A program made the translations under genes and the position numbers. DNA of 64,000 bases from Amblyomma americanum. Lineage: Eukaryota > Arthropoda > Arachnida > Ixodida > Ixodidae. This document shows, piece by piece, positions 12,806-24,599 of this stretch. The notes under the pieces were generated by a model. It was given only the letters and a program-made list of their open reading frames with translations. It had not been told where the DNA came from and did not search any database. The DNA lies in the NCBI RefSeq assembly GCF_052857255.1, contig NC_135505.1, positions 52,179,507 through 52,243,506 of the forward strand, written 5' to 3'. Position 1 is the stretch's first letter. Every line of letters starts with the position of its first letter.

Positions 12806-12945
12806 AGCCAGAAAACTTTATTTTAGCAAGCGGAGTTCTCAAATGGCCACATTTCTCAAATGCAGAGTTCTAAAATCGCCAGGCCAGGCCAGGCAGCCGG
12901 AAAAACTAATTTAGCACGCGGAATGCTCAAATGGCCATATTCAAA
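12790..12945. repeat. Two-copy ~88-bp unit at the array edge
   Basis: Two imperfect units each begin with a GCCAGGCCAGGCAGCC block (near 12791 and 12880). They continue into a similar AT-richer segment containing 'CTCAAATGGCCA', seen near 12838 and again near 12927. This suggests that the satellite is built of longer units with unique DNA. Confidence 0.7.
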
Positions 12946-12949
12946 GACG

Positions 12950-15900
12950 GGGATAGTTGTAGGTCTCGTTCAACCAAATTTACTATTAGACGAGAACGCT
13001 GCCCTTTGTCAGCGCCATACTGTGCGCGAAAATATTTGTAAAGACATAACGGCTCATAGATTCCTGGTGTCTATTTGCCTTTCATCGCTGGATACGTTGT
13101 GACGTCTGGGGACCCGAAAATTGGTATTTTGTTCGATATACTGAATAGCATACGAGAAAGCCTCGAAAGCAAGTCTAGTGCTTTAAAGATGTTTTTCTTG
13201 GTGTTTTTAAAGACATCTGTGCCCATTTAGCAAGCATGGTCAAAGACATATTGTTTCTCATCTTCATAACTTGTGAAATAGAGTGGAAGGTGGTGCGAGG
13301 ACGATTTACTGTGGCGTTCAAAAAACGCGAAGGCGTACAGAAGCATTAAAAGCGGCGTTACTCATTTTTACCACGTAATTTGACTGGCAAATGTGTGGTC
13401 AACCCGTACAAGCACACTCGGGAGGCGGCTCTAAATTTACCTGTTGTGCTTACTATAATAATATTAATGATTTATTTCCATCACCATACAGTGTTGGAGT
13501 ACAAGGCAGTTCCTAGTACATATCCAGAAGCTGGAAAAACTGGAATGGTTGCAAAACATATTTTCTAATGATGTTGTGAAAATTAAAATAATATCTCTAA
13601 AAAGGCAGATAGAAGAGAGTGAGGATTTACTCCACTGGTTTTAAGAGGAAACAACGCGACGATATAGCTAACACAGGACTCACTGTATTGGTAATGCGGA
13701 TGGAAATAATTATCAGGTAGGTAAAGTGAATGAGCGCTGTTCTAACAGAGCCATTAGTACATATGTTGGGCACATCAGTTACTTTATTAACTATTCATGC
13801 TTGTCCTCTATCTTTTTTTGCAATTACGACAGTAAGCATTTAATGTTTTTTTTTTCTGATAATGCAAACTCGGTGTCTACGAGTGGCTTATATATGCTGT
13901 GAAATCTTTCATTTCCCTCTCTCTGCATTTTTATCGATGTAGGTATTCATGTTTTGTAACGTAATATTTCCCACCCCTGCTGTAAAAGAATGGATGCAGT
14001 GGCCTAGGGAAGCCTTTCTGGATTTTTGCCTGTGCACCGAACATCACCTGATGTTGAATAAAGGTCAAATAAAAAATAGTGGTGCAGCCTGCGAAGATGT
14101 GGTGAGTCCTTTTACTAGGCGCGCTATGCAAGCGTCATAAAAAGTTTTGAGAGATGGCCTTTTGAGGGGCAGGAGAATATTTTTTTTGCTTGGAGCAAGC
14201 GCTCATATATATCGATGTGTCTGCAGCTTCGACCTTAAAAGAAATCATTTGACCTTCCAAAGGCAGTGTAACCGCGAACGAAGTTGTGTGATCAAGCGCT
14301 GCAGCATTTTCCATGACCTCTGATATTTCGCCGCCTTATTTGATGCTAGCACTATGTGGAGCAACACAGAAAAATTTCTTAGATCCGGCATAAACAGAAA
14401 ATGGGTTAGGATCAAGATAATAGGCAGAGTTATTCTTCTTAATAAACGTCGTCTGACGAATTATGTTCTCGTCATGATCAAAACACTAGCAGCAGTTTAG
14501 CCAGTGGCTATAAACGGAGCCTGACCTTTGCCACCGACATAATTTCAGTGGTTTTTAACTCTTGCACTTGTTCTTACTTTTCTGCGTCAATAATTGCACA
14601 TTCATTTGTGGAGACAGAAGGTTACGTGCACCGTGTTTACAGGACAAAAAAGCATCCAGACGAGGCCGAGGAAGAAAATAAAAAGTTTTCTTCGCAAATC
14701 TCTTCTGTAGTAGTGCTATCTGTAGTCTCAACGTTTTCTCACATCAAACATTCCAAATTGCCCTTTATTCTTAGGTATTGCACGACAGAAAATTATACGT
14801 AAATTTCTGCGCGCTGCGCACTTTTACTGAATGTAATGTTGAAAACCGAAGTCCCAATAGGAAATTCACAATAAAATAGGTGCACATGGCCTATACATGA
14901 AAGGCGCATGGCTGGACATGCACGGCACTCCAAGAGAATACAACAAATCTTCACGCAATAAACAGTGACAGGCGGCTGTTTCGGCACATGAGCGAGCGGA
15001 GCTAAGCTATTTCGCGGAGCTAAGCTATTTCGGAATTGTGTACTCGGCTACCCAACTATTACGCAGCGAAGAAATGCAATAACGATAACCGGCGGCGTGA
15101 AGAGCAATACATGAGTGCGGCACTTTTTCATGGAATTGCACGCCCTGAATAATGCCTGCATTCCTCATCATGCGGTCTAGTGGGAAAACAGTTTATCTCG
15201 AAGTGCTAACACTGACATGCACAGACAGATCGTCATGCACTTACCGCTCCCTTCAAGTTGTACGCACTGTGAACACTATTGGAATTCCTGCCTCAAGAAT
15301 GTCTTTCCACTGTGCAGAAAATTGAGTTGAAAACATACATCTCTTTAACAAGTACCCCCTAACATTCGGGTTCAAAAACAATTGAACGAAGTAATTGTGC
15401 TGAAAATAGTATGAAAATTGACATACCCATAATAAACAATTTATCTACTCAAATGCGCTTGAGGTGTACGGCTTACATGAGCTTAGGTCAGGCGCAGTAA
15501 CACTGATTTTTTGGGTGAAAGACAAGTTAGTGGTCCATTCCGAGTTGACGGGAATCTCGCGCCGACCGAGGCCGGTGTGTTTCAGATTTTGCCGACATAT
15601 GCAGGTAAAGGCCTCTTTAGCAGCCCGTACGCAAGAAATGGCACCAGCTTTATTGTCGTGGTTGCCCCGTTCCAAATTTTAAAAACAGTTTTCTTCGAAC
15701 TTAATTTCTCTCCACCTCGACGTCAGCCCTGCTGTGTCGTAAGCGAACCTGACGTGAGCAAGAAATATGTGCCATTCGATATTTTAGGCGCCCACGTCGT
15801 TCAAAATATTATGCACTTATTTCTCATGGAGTCTGAAATGTAATATTTTTTCTTCAGGTGACAGTGCCTTGCTTTGTTTCTCTCTTGAGTAACCTTTAAC

Positions 15901-18800
15901 GAACAGATAGAAGCAGGGTGCCGCCGCCATTTTCTAGAAGCACTTTTCAAACACTTTTTGGAAGCTCCTCAGGGTAACAATGTTAATACAGGTCAGGGAC
16001 TTTTTGATAGGTCTAAAAGGTAACAAACGTAAGTGATTTGCCGAAGTATTTCTTTGAATTTCGTCGTAAGGTGGCCGTGCTCTCTTTCTGAAATGTGCAC
16101 GAGCTGCAAATACCAGGCAAAATAGAGTAATTAGTAGCAGATCTAATCCCTCTATAGTCAAACTGTATGTTTGAATCAATCTTTCGTTAAAAGATACTGC
16201 AGAGATGGTGTTCTTTACATCTCTGCTTCAGGGCTGTTTGCGTATAGGGGAAATGTATATGGTATATGATTTTATGATGTTTTCGTCCTTCTTTCTCGTC
16301 CGTGTTGCTACTGCGCTCTAGTCCTCAATATGAAGAACCAACAAGCCAGCCAAAGCGTATAAATCATACCTCAGGGAAGATTCGAAGTCTGCTATGCTGC
16401 GTGCTATTTTGCCAGTTTGGCAGGTTACGGCGACTGAATCAAGAGATGGCCATTTCTCTGAATTGTATGTCGGCCGCACTTATGTTAAACACCTACTTAA
16501 CCAGCTTTAAGGCTCCGCGTAGGCCCAATACATTACATCTCATGTCTTTTAAATTATGTTAAGCCACATTTTCTTTCGAATCAGGCTACCTAACTCTTCG
16601 GCATTAGTTTATTTTATTTTATATTCTTACTTCTTTCAAATGTACTACAATTCTTGGTTTACAAAAATGTTCAGACCGGAGGAATGCCGAAGCGGACGAT
16701 GGTTACCCAGGAATGATGAAGGTGTGGCGAGAGTATAAGAAGGCGTAAGCGTTAGGCGGTTGGCGTGGGGACTAGCCGGAAGGTAATTAGCATGGAAGTT
16801 GGCTTCATGGACAGAGCGTAGGAAGACGTAACCTAAGAATGCTTACGATGGTAACCGCACGGAGGATGAATGCAGTGGAAGGAGGACGGAATGGAGAGAG
16901 TGTGAGAAGGCACAGTTGGTACGTAGCCATAGGGTATTTACCATAGAAGTAGAAGAATGGTTGCCATGGAAGGAAGATACGTTGAGACGAAGAGAGTACG
17001 GCAAGAGCGTAGGAAGGCGCACCACGGCAACTATCCGGAAGGTGGTTACCATTGAAGGAAGAGGGAGGGTGTGGAGACAGCGGAGGAATATAGCACGGTC
17101 CATATGTGACAGGTGCAGCGAAACGCGTCGCTTGAGGAGTGCATCATCGGTGGGACTGTACTTCTGGAGCGGCCGACTGCAGAGACCTGCACGAAAAAGT
17201 ACTATGATTAGCACACTGAAAACAGCAACCTGGTAGTTTACAGATTTGAGGTCACTTTCGGTTGATTCCACGAGTGATCAATCTGCCTAAATATTTCACA
17301 TTTTTCACTTTCTAGAGTATTTTACATATTATGCACAAATTATATACTAGGCCAAAAGTGAATTTTGTTTTCTGAAAATGCGAATATATCAGGAGAAAAT
17401 GTTAATAAACGACGTCGGGGCAGACGCAGCGTTTTCAAGCAAAGCACAGTTTCGCCGATTAGCAATGACGTAAGAATACAGATATGAAAGTCATGAAGGA
17501 TATATCTTTCATTTTAATTTTACAGGTTAAAAGGTATATGTCAGACTTGTTTACGTCATTCGATAAAGTTGGCGCTGACTGGAAAAAAAAATCGCTACCA
17601 AGACGTCTGGAAACAGGCTACTTTCAAATATTTTTTTATCCGCAAATATATAGCATATCTCTTTCAGACTTGTACATTAGATAAGCGTCAAGGTGCTTCA
17701 AGAGTGTACAGACAAGAGAAGTACTGCCCTTATTCTGGCTCTTACGAATACAGTAGTTATTTTCAAAAATCAAACAAAATAAATCTTGAATTTTTCCTAA
17801 GACCCACGTAACAAATCTCTAGAAGGAGGTGAAAAAGAACACGAAATAAACATGTTGCTATATTGTTTCCAACAATAATATCCAAGCTAAAACTTGTAGC
17901 ATTTTAAGCATTGGCAGGAGCGCCTAAATGAGGGGGGTAAGCACCAAACACGCCTTCCGCTGCTCTAAATTTCCCCAGATCCCAATAATGAGACCTTTAT
18001 TCAAGAGTGAACATACGCAATTATTTTTTCTGGACAAGCACCGACCTGTGACGTAAGGAGGATTTTGTGCCGCCGCTATCCCCGAATGCGGGTAAAAACT
18101 GGAAGCGCGGCCCCTTGGAATGCATGCAAACAAAAACTATCAATGAAAGTCTCTGACTTCGCAATGCACCTATAAGGTTCTATTTCAATAAAACAAAAGC
18201 CGACTACATTGTAGACAGCAACGTGGAAGTATATCACGTTATTTCCAGAACAACTGATTTTTTCAAACATCACAATAGGTGCCTGCCAGGGACATTTCAC
18301 AAATCCACAATCTGTATTAGTGGTTCTTATTGTATTTTATAAATGGTATACGACCTCATTTACTGCTTTTGGAATCTCTGTGATAGGCAAAATCTTAAAG
18401 AAAATTTTACATATGTTGTTGGTATGCCTACTCTCGCATAGCTATACCCAATCCAGCATATACCAGCATAACCAATGAAAGCGAACGAACATTGGCTACA
18501 ACGAAACAAAAATTAATTTTAAATTAAACTACAATTGGAAAAGAAAATTAACCACTGTATGCTTTGAGTGGAATCACAAAGCGAGAGCCTGGGAATACAT
18601 GCGGCTTCATAGGTGCACGGTTCAGTAAGAAAATTACATACAAACTTTTTTTTACATGCATTCCTAAGGGCCACCTCCAGTTGTAACCTGCACTCGGCGA
18701 TAGCGGCGCTACCGAATCCTGCTTACGTCACAGATCAGTGTTACTTCACAAAAAGTAATTAGGTATGCTCTCTCTTGATGAAAAATGTCTCAATATTGGG
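12950..18800. other. Non-coding stretch, no gene recognised
   Basis: No frame carries a known motif. Minor structures are an 18-bp tandem duplication (GCGGAGCTAAGCTATTTC, about 14996-15031) and a purine-rich degenerate repeat listed separately. Sequences such as AATAAA occur but without a gene to attach them to. Confidence 0.5.
16670..17090 (+). repeat. Degenerate purine-rich minisatellite
   Basis: The plus strand repeats a loose pattern of 'GGTTACC.T.GAAGGAAG' followed by 'GAGAG..T..GAAGGCG' about four times at irregular spacing of roughly 80-110 bp. It is strongly purine-biased. The frame through it is Arg/Glu/Gly-rich because of this and is probably not a gene. Confidence 0.45.
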
Positions 18801-18909
18801 ATGTGGAAGGAAGGAAGGAACGAAAACGTTTATTGAGCTCTAGAGAGTAGGTCAGCAATTTGGCGGAGTCAGGTGTGTTGTCCGTCTTCTTAGAAATGGT
18901 CGTCTGCCC

Positions 18910-19194
18910 CTAGTCCAGGGCTCCGCTGGATGCCGCTGCCAGCTGTGGTCGCCGAATTAGCCCAAGTTGGACGCCCTGACGGTCACTGGAGAGCATTCCT
19001 TCCCATTGCTCCGCACTCGGGTTTGGTATTTTTGGTGCCACCTCTATTTTCTGGCAGGCCCACGTTATGTGATAGAGCGTGGGTGTTTCATGGCACCACG
19101 GGCTTTTGTCTGTGTATTGTGTGGGTTGTGTTTTGATGAGTGTATTTAGATTCGGGTATGAGCCCATCTGTAGCAGCCTTTTTCGGTGGAGCAT
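18910..19194 (-). pseudogene. I-clade ORF2 C-terminal tail
   Basis: The frame ends in 'TPTLYHITWACQ', a form of the 'ETLYHILWECP' block found at the C-terminus of many arthropod I-group ORF2 proteins after RNase H. Directly upstream the RT frame stops, so the RT thumb and RNase H appear to have been removed by deletion. The annotated ATG is internal. Confidence 0.7.
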
Positions 19195-19226
19195 GCTAGC
19201 GCTCTCGCTTTTACGGAGTTCTCTAC

Positions 19227-20288
19227 TCAGGTCGCGGCCTCCTGTATTCTTTCTTCCTTTTCTTTTAGTGAGCCCGTATTTGTCCAGATGGTGATGTCGT
19301 CAGCATACATGGCATGGTGTATTCCTTCGACTTCCTTAAGTTGTTTTGCAAGGCTGATCATTGCAACGTTAAAAAGCGTAGGTGAGATGACCGAGCCCTG
19401 GGGAGTTCCCTTGTTAGGGGTGTGGAACTTCTCCGAGCGGAGTTCTCCCAGCCCTATCGTCGCTGTTCTATCTGAGAGGAAAGCTTTGACGTAACCGAAG
19501 ACCCTCCTGCCGCAGTTCAAGTCGCCCAGGCCTGTCAGGATGCCTTCGTGGCTTACGTTGTCAAAAGCTCCTTTGAGATCCAGTGCCATTAATACGTTCT
19601 CTCCGTCCCTAGGGACGTTACTTAGAACTCCTTCTTTGATTTGTAGAAGTACGTCTTGGGTCGACAGCTTCGCCCTGAATCCGAACATACTGTGGGGATA
19701 GAGTTCGTGATCCTCCTTGTATTCTTGTAGCCTTAATGTTACCACTCTCTCGTACAGCTTGCCGAGGCACGATGTGAGGGAGATGGGTCTTAGGTTTTCG
19801 ATTTGTAGCTTTTTACCCGGTTTTGGAATCATAACCACCTCTGCATGATTCCAATCCTCGCGAACGGTCTCCGCTGCCCAGTGCTTGTTGAGGAAATCGG
19901 TTAATTCTGCGACTAGCTCGTCACTGAGGTTTCGGATGAGTGCGTTGTTGATTTTGTCCGCACCCGCTGCCGTATTCCTAGTTGTGCTTCGAATTGCTGC
20001 ATAGACTTCTTCTCGTGTGATGGGTCTATCTAGGTTTGGATTTTCTTTTCCCCGATAATCTCTTGCATTGGTTCTCGGGTTTGTGTCCACGAAGGACTTG
20101 ATGAGCACTTTGTCCAGGAGTTCCTCATCGGTTCCTTCGAACTGTTGGATTAATCGGTATATTGCTTTATTGTTTTCTGCTTTGGTTTTGGTCGGATCGA
20201 TGAGCGCTTTCAGGATATGCCATGTCCTAGCTGTACTCAGAGTTCCGTTGAGGGAGTCACTGAATTGCTGCCAGTTCGTTTTCGCCAA
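19227..20288 (-). pseudogene. I-clade reverse transcriptase domain (open 353 codons)
   Basis: This is the longest clean transposon frame in the left half. It contains the RT entry block 'AAGADKINNALIRNLSDE', block 2 'VVMIPKPGKKLQIENLRPIS', 'MFGFRAKLSTQDVLLQI', the first catalytic Asp in 'MALDLKGAFDNVSH', 'GTPQGSVISPTLFNVAM', and the catalytic YADD within 'MYADDITIW' (about 19290-19315). It copies element RNA into DNA at a nicked target. The protein breaks off about 25 residues after YADD. The ATG at 20288 lies in the endonuclease-RT linker and is not the true ORF2 start. Confidence 0.9.
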
Positions 20289-20419
20289 CGGTACAGCGTA
20301 CTCCTCTGTTTTCGTTGTAATTTCTGCTATTTTAAGTTTGAGCTTCCTGTTGTGTTTCTGTTTCTTCCACCTCTTGATTAGACCACGTCTGGCTTCCCAT
20401 TGCCTAAGGAGCTTGGCGT

Positions 20420-21250
20420 CTACTTCGGGTGTCTGTGTCTCTTGATCTCTTTGGTGTGCTCATTTTGCCTTTGCTTGAGTATGTTTCCCCATTCTTCAAT
20501 CGACTGAATTCCTCCTTTGATAAGGTGTTCGTCGCATGCTTCTCTAAAGGCGTTCCAGTCTGTGATTTTAGCCATGCCTAGTTGCCGCTTGACTCGGTCG
20601 GAGGCCTCTTGGGTTTTGATTATGTAGTGGTCACTCCCCAGATTTTTCATCAGCTAGGTTTTCCCATTGCGCCTGTCCCGGACCCTTAATGAAGGTGAGG
20701 TCCGGGCAGGTGTCGGTACTGACACAGTTGCCTATTCTGGTCGGAGTCTCTGGGTCTGTGAGTAAATTGTAGCCTGCAGTTTCTGCCGCTTCCGCTCATG
20801 TCTTTCTTTTAACAATGAAATTCTTGTATCCCCAGCTTTTACCCCGGGCATTAAAATCGCCTAAAACGACTAGCGTGTTGCCCTTTGCCAGTTTGCTGGC
20901 GCCTTGAAAAAGCTCTTGGAATTTGGCTTTCCTCTGTTTCGGAGGGCTGTAGGTATGAACGTTGAAAATGCTTCCCATTTTCCTCTGTTTCTGTGGAATA
21001 ATTTCTTTGATCACATGCTCTATGTCCGCTTCTGCTATCCTGTCGTGGCTTATGGCTATGATCGCTTTCTTACTAGGATTGTTGTCCTTCCTTTTTCCGG
21101 TGTTTCGTAGCACATGTATCCTCCTAGGGTTGGTGTGATGCCCGTTTCCTGAAGCACTATAATGTCGGGTGGCGTTTGCTCTGTGTGAATGTACTGTTGA
21201 TGTAGGTCTTGCTTCCTCCTATAGCCTCTGCAGTTCCATTGTCAAATTTC
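20420..21250 (-). pseudogene. I-clade endonuclease domain
   Basis: Read from about 21245 on the minus strand, the sequence gives 'QWNCRGYRRK' (start of the exo_endo_phos domain), 'PPDIIVLQETGI' (catalytic Glu), 'LVVLGDFNARGKSWGYK' (catalytic Asp-x-Asn) and, after frame changes, 'LGSDHYII' (the SDH catalytic His). All the main catalytic motifs are still visible, but in at least three frames separated by stops. It provides the target nick for reverse transcription. The linker to RT follows it. Confidence 0.85.
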
Positions 21251-21379
21251 TAGGTTTTCTTGTTTGCTTAAGGTTTTGTTGGCCGTGCTTAAGCTTCCGT
21301 GTTGGTTGTTGTCGTGTTGGCGAGGGCCGCCAGCGCGGGACGGTGATACGCCTTCTCTCTAATATTCTCAGTGAATTTT

Positions 21380-23115
21380 TGCTTGCGGATTGAGCTCCGT
21401 ATCTCTATAATTTGCAGTTGCATCTGTTGCGTCATCTACTGCATCATCTGCTGCATTTCAGCTTTGAAGTTGTTGAAATCCTCATTGCCTGCTTGCGGCG
21501 AGGGTGGCAGTTGGATTTGCTCGGGTTGCGGCTGCTGAGGGTTCTTTGGTCTCCGTTCCCTAACTGCCTTCGTGAGCTCGGCTACCTGGCGTTCTAGCAC
21601 GCTCTGTCTGACACGGGCGAGCTCTAGTTCGCGTCTTAGGGCTGTGATAACTTTGTTCGCGTCCTGCTGGTGCTTGGGCGCGTTATTGGTGTTTGTATTT
21701 GTGTTCTGTTTAGCTTCCCCACCCGAGTGCGAAGCAAACCAAGGATTTCCTGCTCCCCAGCTCACCTTGACTCCGGTGTTCCTTGCGGGTTTCTTCTGCT
21801 TTTGCTGCTGTTGTTGCTGGCCAACCAGGGGCACCAGGGACGGAAAGGACCGTGAACGGCTCGTCGACCGGCTCCGTGACGCCCGGGATCTCGAACGGCT
21901 CCGCGAGGTCTCCCCCTCAGAGCTGAACGACCGCGGATTCTTTCCGCGGTCGTCCCGACTGCGTCGTCTGCTGTCGTGGCTGCCGCCGCCACCTCCGCTG
22001 GCGCCATGGTTGTTGCGCAGTTCTCTAGTCTTCTGCAGTTTGTCCTTGCAATCCTTGGCTCCGGTGACGTGGCTGCCGCCGCAGATCAAGAATTTGGGTG
22101 TGCATTGGTGGCCCTCCGCCGGATGTTGCATGCCGCATGGCTTGCACGCCTCGGCTTCCGGATTCAGGCACACGTCTGACCGATAGAGTTGTTGACAACA
22201 GATGTAGCATACCTGCCGCGTGGGGCGATACGGGTAGCACCACATCTCGCCTTCGTAATAGATGACTTGTTTCGGGACTATGGTACCGTCGAAGGTGATG
22301 ACGGCCGACTTGGATTGTCCTAGCATTCGAGCGCTGTGGATTTTAGCTCCTTGAGTGCGCACTCTTAGGTTGGCTTTCAATTCTTCCGGCGATGTCCCGG
22401 GTCCACTCCGCGTATCACACCGCGGCGATTGTCTTCCGGGGCTGCCACGTAAGCATTTACTTCGTATTAGCTTTCCCCCAAAGTGAGACTGGAAATGCAT
22501 CTCACGTGTTGGGCGGCCATCTCGCTTGCCGTGCTCACTATTGTGATGTTGGAACCGGTGCGAAGCCTGATGATCAGATCTTCTCCTTTACATTCGTGGT
22601 TACATGCTACCGCTACGGCGCGGGCTACTTGATGAGCCTGGAGCGACTTGACTGCAAGTCCCTTCGGTCGCGGAATGATCTTGAAATCGTCTTGGGGGAG
22701 TGGTGACAGCCTCGGCCTAGGCCGGCACGGCGCTCCCTTCCCGTCGCTGTTCGAAGTAGCGTCAGCTGTCGCACCAGCTGCCGACGGAGCATTGCCCGGG
22801 GTTTTTCCGCCGAGGTCCCCTTGAGCGGTCGGTGGAAAATTCCCGGGAGTGTTCCGTTCGTTCTTCCGTTTTTTTTTATTTTGGTGTTTGGACAGGGCCA
22901 ATTCCCAATTTGCTTCGTCTTGCCTTGGGGCGTCTTGTTACTGTTCTCGCATGGCGGCATCCTCGATTTCCCCGTCTGCCGAGTTCTCAGGGTCGGTGGC
23001 GTCGAAGTAGTCCTCGTCCATTTCCTGGGTTTCCAATAAATTCTGGGCTGGTCTGCTCGTTGTCGGTTCAAAACTAGGGTAATTCATGGGGCGGGGACTG
23101 GTACCGGGCTGCATC
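21380..23115 (-). pseudogene. I-clade ORF1 (gag-like, zinc knuckles, SR-rich)
   Basis: The likely start is the ATG at about 23115. The frame moves twice before 22901, then continues to a stop at about 22464 and a frameshift near 22400, then runs open to 21436. Features in order: an acidic N-terminus; a basic Lys/Arg/Asn-rich stretch; a 'DDFKIIPRPKGLAVKSL' block typical of arthropod I-type gag proteins; cysteine knuckles starting 'CYICCQQLYRSDVC' (about 22210) with further CX2C/CX4H patterns; an Arg/Ser-rich tract; polyglutamine; and a final heptad-like Leu/Arg region. It would coat element RNA. Confidence 0.8.
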
Positions 23116-23199
23116 GTCTGCTCGGGGCGAGCCGGGGTGCCCGCGAGCGCCCGTAGTCGAGCTAAGCCTCGTTAGGCCTAGCGCCCGCTCCGCCACCTG

Positions 23200-24325
23200 G
23201 AATCTTCCAACTCCGATAAAAAAAAAAATTTGTCCCACCGTCTTGAATTCGGTGTCCCAGTGGTCCAGCTTGTGTTTCCTCTAAGCTCCTGCCAAAATCT
23301 GGGGGCCTTGTGGGTTGAGAAGGTTCGGGGAAGTAAAAATCTGCGGAGCCCATGCGACGCACGTCCGCACTGCACCGCAGCTCAAGGCAAACCTCTGGGA
23401 TGTGGAGAGAGTTTACAGTAGCGGAGAGAGTATGCTGCTTCCGCCCTCTCATTGAGGTGCTCCTGCCAATGCTCAACATGCCATAAGTTTGAGCTTGGAG
23501 AACATTGTTGGCAACAAAATAATGCAACACGTCCTCTTGCACTCTTTTTGCCTCCTTCTACATTTTTTTCCGGAGTTTCAAAAGGAATTGGGAAGTGGTT
23601 TTCTTTCTTTGCTTTTAGAAAAAGACACATATAAAAAAGCCAGATTTTGGGGCAATACTTCTTGTACTTCCCTCAATTATATAAAAATGGATACCGGTAC
23701 ACTGTTTTACCACCTGAATGCTTATCTATTGCGGAAGTTTGGCGATGTGTGTTATAATTGCGGAGAAAAAATTCTTGAAAATAGCCTTATTCGAGAACTG
23801 TGTGGTTCTCGATATTTTTTCTAGTAATTGAGAACTTCTTCACCATATCGGTAATAAGCATGGCATATTATTTCTTACCTGTGCTTTTAGCACGCAGAAT
23901 ATATCCATCATGGATTTCATGCTTGATTCTTAAGTAATTGCAAATTCGCGAAATTGATCCCTGCGTGAAAACGCGGCCTCGGACATAAGGTCGTTTACAT
24001 ATATTTTCTCCTTTAATATTCGCATTTTCAGCAAACAAAAATCACTATTTTTTGTTGAATAGTTGAATAGTGTGCGCAGAATATATAATATATACAATAA
24101 TATTAAAAATTCAATACTTGGGCAGTTTTATATCTTTCAGAACCACCTTTCGATATTCTTGAGAATAACATATCGGAAACTACAAACACATTAATCTCTT
24201 CCGCGAAATCTCGCATTAACCAGTGGTAATTGTACTGCCAATTTTATGGTCTCTTCTTTTTCGAAACCATGATTTTTTGTGCCTTCTCGTAATAAAACTC
24301 TGCTGTAAAAACTTACTTTCTAGAT
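23200..24325. other. Non-coding, nothing recognised
   Basis: The near part may be upstream leader of the I-clade element (GC-rich to about 23420). The remainder is AT-rich with no motif-bearing frame. Confidence 0.45.
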
Positions 24326-24329
24326 GTGT

Positions 24330-24540
24330 ACACCCGCCACGGTGGTTCAGGGGTTAGGGCGCTCGGCTACTGATCCGGAGTACCTGGTTGGAACCCGAGC
24401 GAGGCGGCCGCATTTCGATGGAGGCGATACGCAAGGGCACCCATGTGCCGTGCGATGTCATTGGTCGTTATAGACCTCCAGGTGGTCGAAATTATTACGG
24501 AACTGTCCACTACAGCACCTCTTTTTTGCTGCTTGCTGCT
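24330..24540 (+). mobile_element. tRNA-derived SINE (Ruka-type), 3'-shortened
   Basis: The head reads 'CGCCACGGTGGTTCAGGGG', then a decayed B box (GGTTGGAACCC, about 24387), then the shared body ('CATTTCGATGGAGGCGA', 'GTGCGATGTCA', 'CCAGGTGGTCGAAATTATT', 'CACTACAGCACCTCTTT'). It belongs to the long-tail form seen at 31.0 and 63.3 kb, but stops soon after the CACCTCT block. Confidence 0.85.
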
Positions 24541-24599
24541 TTTACTGATTGCGTCAGTGGACTGCTTTCATTTGAAAATAATGTGCCTGTGATTTTCAC

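Larger units (their letters stand above)
18800..23200 (-). mobile_element. I-clade non-LTR retrotransposon, internally deleted
   Basis: On the minus strand the order is 5' leader, ORF1 with zinc knuckles (about 23115 to 21380), endonuclease (about 21245 to 20600), RT (20288 to 19227), then the short C-terminal zinc-knuckle-like tail (19194 to 18910). The 3' end has an AATAAA signal (complement at 18829-18834) and a (TTCC)n-type tail at about 18800-18816. Gag knuckles in ORF1 plus a Cys-rich C-terminus after RT are typical of the I group. The RT thumb and the RNase H expected between RT and tail are missing, so the copy is dead. Confidence 0.85.

Noticed and set aside
11136..12914. Several 60-210-codon frames rich in Gly-Trp-Leu-Ala or Gln-Pro-Ala-Ser on both strands
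   Set aside because: They are produced by the CTGG/CCAG array; complementary frames of similar length occur on both strands.
21572..22186. 204-codon plus frame rich in Ser, Leu and Arg
   Set aside because: Antisense shadow of the I-clade ORF1 (its Arg/Ser tract and polyglutamine).
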